Part shown: positions 62,071-64,000 of the stretch, in pieces
Layout of the letters: the number at the start of each line of letters is the position of its first letter
Position numbering within the stretch: the stretch's first letter is position 1
Assembly (NCBI GenBank): GCA_900143635.1
Contig: FREY01000004.1
Span: 372,001 to 436,000, forward strand
DNA: 64,000 nt
Reading direction: 5' to 3'
From: Rhodobacteraceae bacterium Alg231-04
GTDB taxonomy: Bacteria > Pseudomonadota > Alphaproteobacteria > Rhodobacterales > Rhodobacteraceae
Position numbers and translations under genes: made by a program
The notes under the pieces: generated by a model
Seen by the model: only the letters and a program-made list of their open reading frames with translations
Told to the model about the DNA's origin: nothing
Database searches by the model: none

Positions 62071-62549
62071 TATGCCGCCTCCCGCATTTCTGCTGCCGCG
62101 TCCATGACGGCGCGAATGATCTTGTCATAGCCGGTGCAGCGGCAGAGATTGCCGGCCAGCCAATAGCGCACTTCGGTCTCGGTCGGGTCGGGATTCTTTT
62201 CCAGCAGGGATTTTGCTGCAATCAGAATACCGGGGGTGCAAACGCCACATTGCAGCGCGGCATGTTCGATGAACTTGCGCTGCAGCGGATGCAGCGTTTC
62301 ACCTTCAGCAATGCCCTCTACAGTTTTGATTTCCTTACCTTCTGCCTCAACCCCCAACACAAGGCAGGAGCATACAAGACGGTCGTCCATGGTGACCGAG
62401 CAAGCGCCGCAATCGCCGGTGCCGCAGCCTTCTTTGGCACCTGTGAGGTTCAGCTGATCGCGCAGCACGTCCAGCAGGGTTTCACGCGGATCGCAGAGGT
62501 ATTCGGTGCTGTCACCGTTGATCGAGGTGGTTACGTGGACCTTGCTCAT
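62070..62549 (-). CDS. [2Fe-2S] subunit of the molybdenum hydroxylase
   Basis: 159 residues. The N-terminal plant-type cluster is in LNLTGAKEGCGTGDCGACSV with a fourth Cys in RLVCSCLVL. The second cluster is in HAALQCGVCTPGILIAAKSLL and LAGNLCRCTGYDKI. It passes electrons from the molybdenum centre to FAD. Its start overlaps the stop of the FAD subunit by four bases and its stop touches the large-subunit start. Confidence 0.95.
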   Translation of the reverse strand: MSKVHVTTSINGDSTEYLCDPRETLLDVLRDQLNLTGAKEGCGTGDCGACSVTMDDRLVCSCLVLGVEAEGKEIKTVEGIAEGETLHPLQRKFIEHAALQCGVCTPGILIAAKSLLEKNPDPTETEVRYWLAGNLCRCTGYDKIIRAVMDAAAEMREAA

Positions 62550-63412
62550 TTGGTCTCTCCCTTTGCGCGCCCATAGGCGATTTTCGCGGTGCGCTGTGCG
62601 AGCACGCCCGCCACATGGGTGCGGAATTTCACGGTGCCGCGTTTGTCGGTGATCGGATTGCAGGCGGCCGAGGCGGCCTCGGCCAGCCTGTCCAATGCGG
62701 CCTCATCCAGGGTGGAGCCGATGATCGTATCCGCGCAGGCCTGAACCAGCAGCACGGTTGGGGCAACGGCCCCCAGTGATACGCGCGCTTCGGTGATCAC
62801 ATCGCCATCGAGCCGCAGGTTCACACCGCAACCCACCACCGCGATGTCCATTTCAGTACGCGGGATGAAGCGCAGATAGGCGTCCCCACCGTTGTCGCCG
62901 CGCGGCGGGATATGCACCGCCGAGATCAGCTCTCCCTTGGATAGGCTGGTGCGACCGGGGGCAACGGGGATGTCCTCTGCCTTGACGCGGCGGCTGCCGT
63001 CCGGGCCGGATACTGTCACCTCGACACCGGCTGCGACCATGGCGGGCACGCTGTCGGCAGCCGGAGAGGCGTTGCACAGGTTGCCCGTTAGTGTGGCGCG
63101 CCCCTGTACCTGGGTTGATCCGATCAGATCCATGCCTTCGACCACGCCGGGCCATTCGGCGCCCAGCTCGGCGTGCTCTTTCATTTCAGCGCCTGGGGTT
63201 GCGACACCAATGGTCCAACCGCCGTCAGCGCCGCGAATGATGTCACGAACGCCGTCTATATGTTTGATATCAATCAGTGTATCCGGTGTGACGATATCCG
63301 CGCGCATCTGGACGAGCACATCGGTGCCGCCGGCCAGAAAGCGTGTCACCCCGCTTGCATCCCGCGCAAGGCTGGCCGCCTCAGCAAAGCTGGCTGGTGT
63401 GAGATATTTCAT
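62546..63412 (-). CDS. FAD-binding subunit of the molybdenum hydroxylase
   Basis: 288 residues, CoxM type. The FAD loop VTRFLAGGTDVLVQMRADI and the second motif ATLTGNLCNASPAADSVPAMVAAG are clear. A CO-dehydrogenase-like C-terminal helical domain follows. It is the first gene of the transcript (FAD, Fe-S, Mo, MoaD), an order usual for these enzymes. No regulator is identifiable upstream within the window. Confidence 0.94.
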   Translation of the reverse strand: MKYLTPASFAEAASLARDASGVTRFLAGGTDVLVQMRADIVTPDTLIDIKHIDGVRDIIRGADGGWTIGVATPGAEMKEHAELGAEWPGVVEGMDLIGSTQVQGRATLTGNLCNASPAADSVPAMVAAGVEVTVSGPDGSRRVKAEDIPVAPGRTSLSKGELISAVHIPPRGDNGGDAYLRFIPRTEMDIAVVGCGVNLRLDGDVITEARVSLGAVAPTVLLVQACADTIIGSTLDEAALDRLAEAASAACNPITDKRGTVKFRTHVAGVLAQRTAKIAYGRAKGETK

Positions 63413-64000
63413 GAGAATCCTCGCGTTGCCCCGGAGCGCCCGGGCGTTTCAACGCAAGATAGAGACTCGCCCCAACCCCGTCTATCCGCAAGCGACATCG
63501 GACAGGACGTTTATCGACCAATCAGCCGGCCCGCAGTCCGCGGTCATAGGCTTCGGTCAGGATCAGATCCCACTTTGGGGGCGTGCTGCGGAACTCTGGT
63601 TCTATGTCGCAGGTTAGCGGTGTCCGTAATCCAAGCGGAACGGTTCTGGCAGCAGATGAAACATAGGTTTCAAGCAGCCAGAAATTGTCAATTTCAGGTT
63701 TTTCGGAGATCAGTGTGCTTAATAACGTCACGGTCTAAATCATTGTATTTGTGGGTTTTGAAAGGAATATGCGAATAGCGGTCGGAGTATTGATTGTTGA
63801 AGCGCACCCTGTAATTGGGTGATCTTTCGGCAATTACCTCTTTAGTTGTAACATGGTTAGCGCAATCATGCCAATGGCGATTTGTTGCAAATGTCACGGC
63901 TATTTTGAAACTTTACAACAGGGCGACCCGCCTTCAGACCGCTACCGATAACCTGTCATTTCCAAGTAACCGACGCCGGAATGACTGCCCGATGCATGCA
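63413..64000. other. AT-rich terminal region without a well-supported gene
   Basis: Two overlapping short reverse frames, 63897-63694 (67 codons, GTG) and 63731-63522 (69 codons, GTG), occur here. The second has protein-like composition (ISEKPEIDNFWLLETYVSSA), and the pair might be one frameshifted small gene, but neither has a ribosome site. AT content rises sharply from about 63700. It is also upstream DNA of the hydroxylase operon. Confidence 0.4.

Overview
The window looks like ordinary chromosome of a marine Roseobacter-group alphaproteobacterium (Rhodobacteraceae). The main reasons are a two-piece alpha-type tmRNA with an ANDNRAPVALAA tag, a dmdA-acuI pair for dimethylsulfoniopropionate (DMSP) breakdown, a trgA-trgB-cysK tellurite-resistance locus, a zeta-subunit-type ATPase inhibitor, an alphaproteobacterial SspB, and corrinoid and homocysteine-methyltransferase proteins of a split methionine synthase. 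I see no insertion sequence, phage, CRISPR array or replication origin.

Region by region. 1-8.7 kb is an accessory, lower-GC stretch. It has two LysR regulators, an Old Yellow Enzyme, a small oxidoreductase/hydrolase/membrane-protein cluster, a LuxR-type regulator and two poorly coding gaps. 8.7-26.2 kb is mostly core. It holds tRNA-Ile(CAT), purMN, rnd, sufE, the corrinoid protein with its DUF1638 partner, an SOS-box-controlled radical SAM gene, HxlR and VOC genes, a broken GNAT gene, bmt, an MprF-like membrane protein, purC-purS-purQ and a dctB/dctD-like two-component system. 26.2-37.3 kb holds rne with a very large insertion in its S1 domain, tusA, ccdA, a hydrolase/P450 pair, fumC with two small followers, and sspB.

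37.4-42 kb holds chromate resistance (chrA plus a rhodanese-ChrB fusion), two NTF2-like paralogs, the tmRNA gene and tenA. 42.2-49.4 kb holds a FadR-type regulator, a DUF2182/DUF1326 pair, dmdA, acuI, a PLP enzyme and a cyclopropane-fatty-acid-synthase-like methyltransferase. 49.4-54.8 kb holds trgAB-cysK, a large MscS channel and tRNA-Ser(GGA). 55-59.4 kb is an RND efflux pair. 59.5-63.4 kb is a three-subunit molybdenum hydroxylase with a trailing MoaD-like protein. The last 0.6 kb is AT-rich and has no gene I can support well.

The observations most worth following are: the dctD-like response regulator without GAFTGA; the SOS box in front of the SPL-like radical SAM gene; the split methionine synthase parts with DUF1638; the membrane/cysteine-rich pair between the regulator and dmdA; the Old Yellow Enzyme with Phe in place of the usual Tyr; and the two NTF2-like paralogs flanking ssrA and tenA. 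All assignments come from reading the sequence and from family knowledge; no searches were run.
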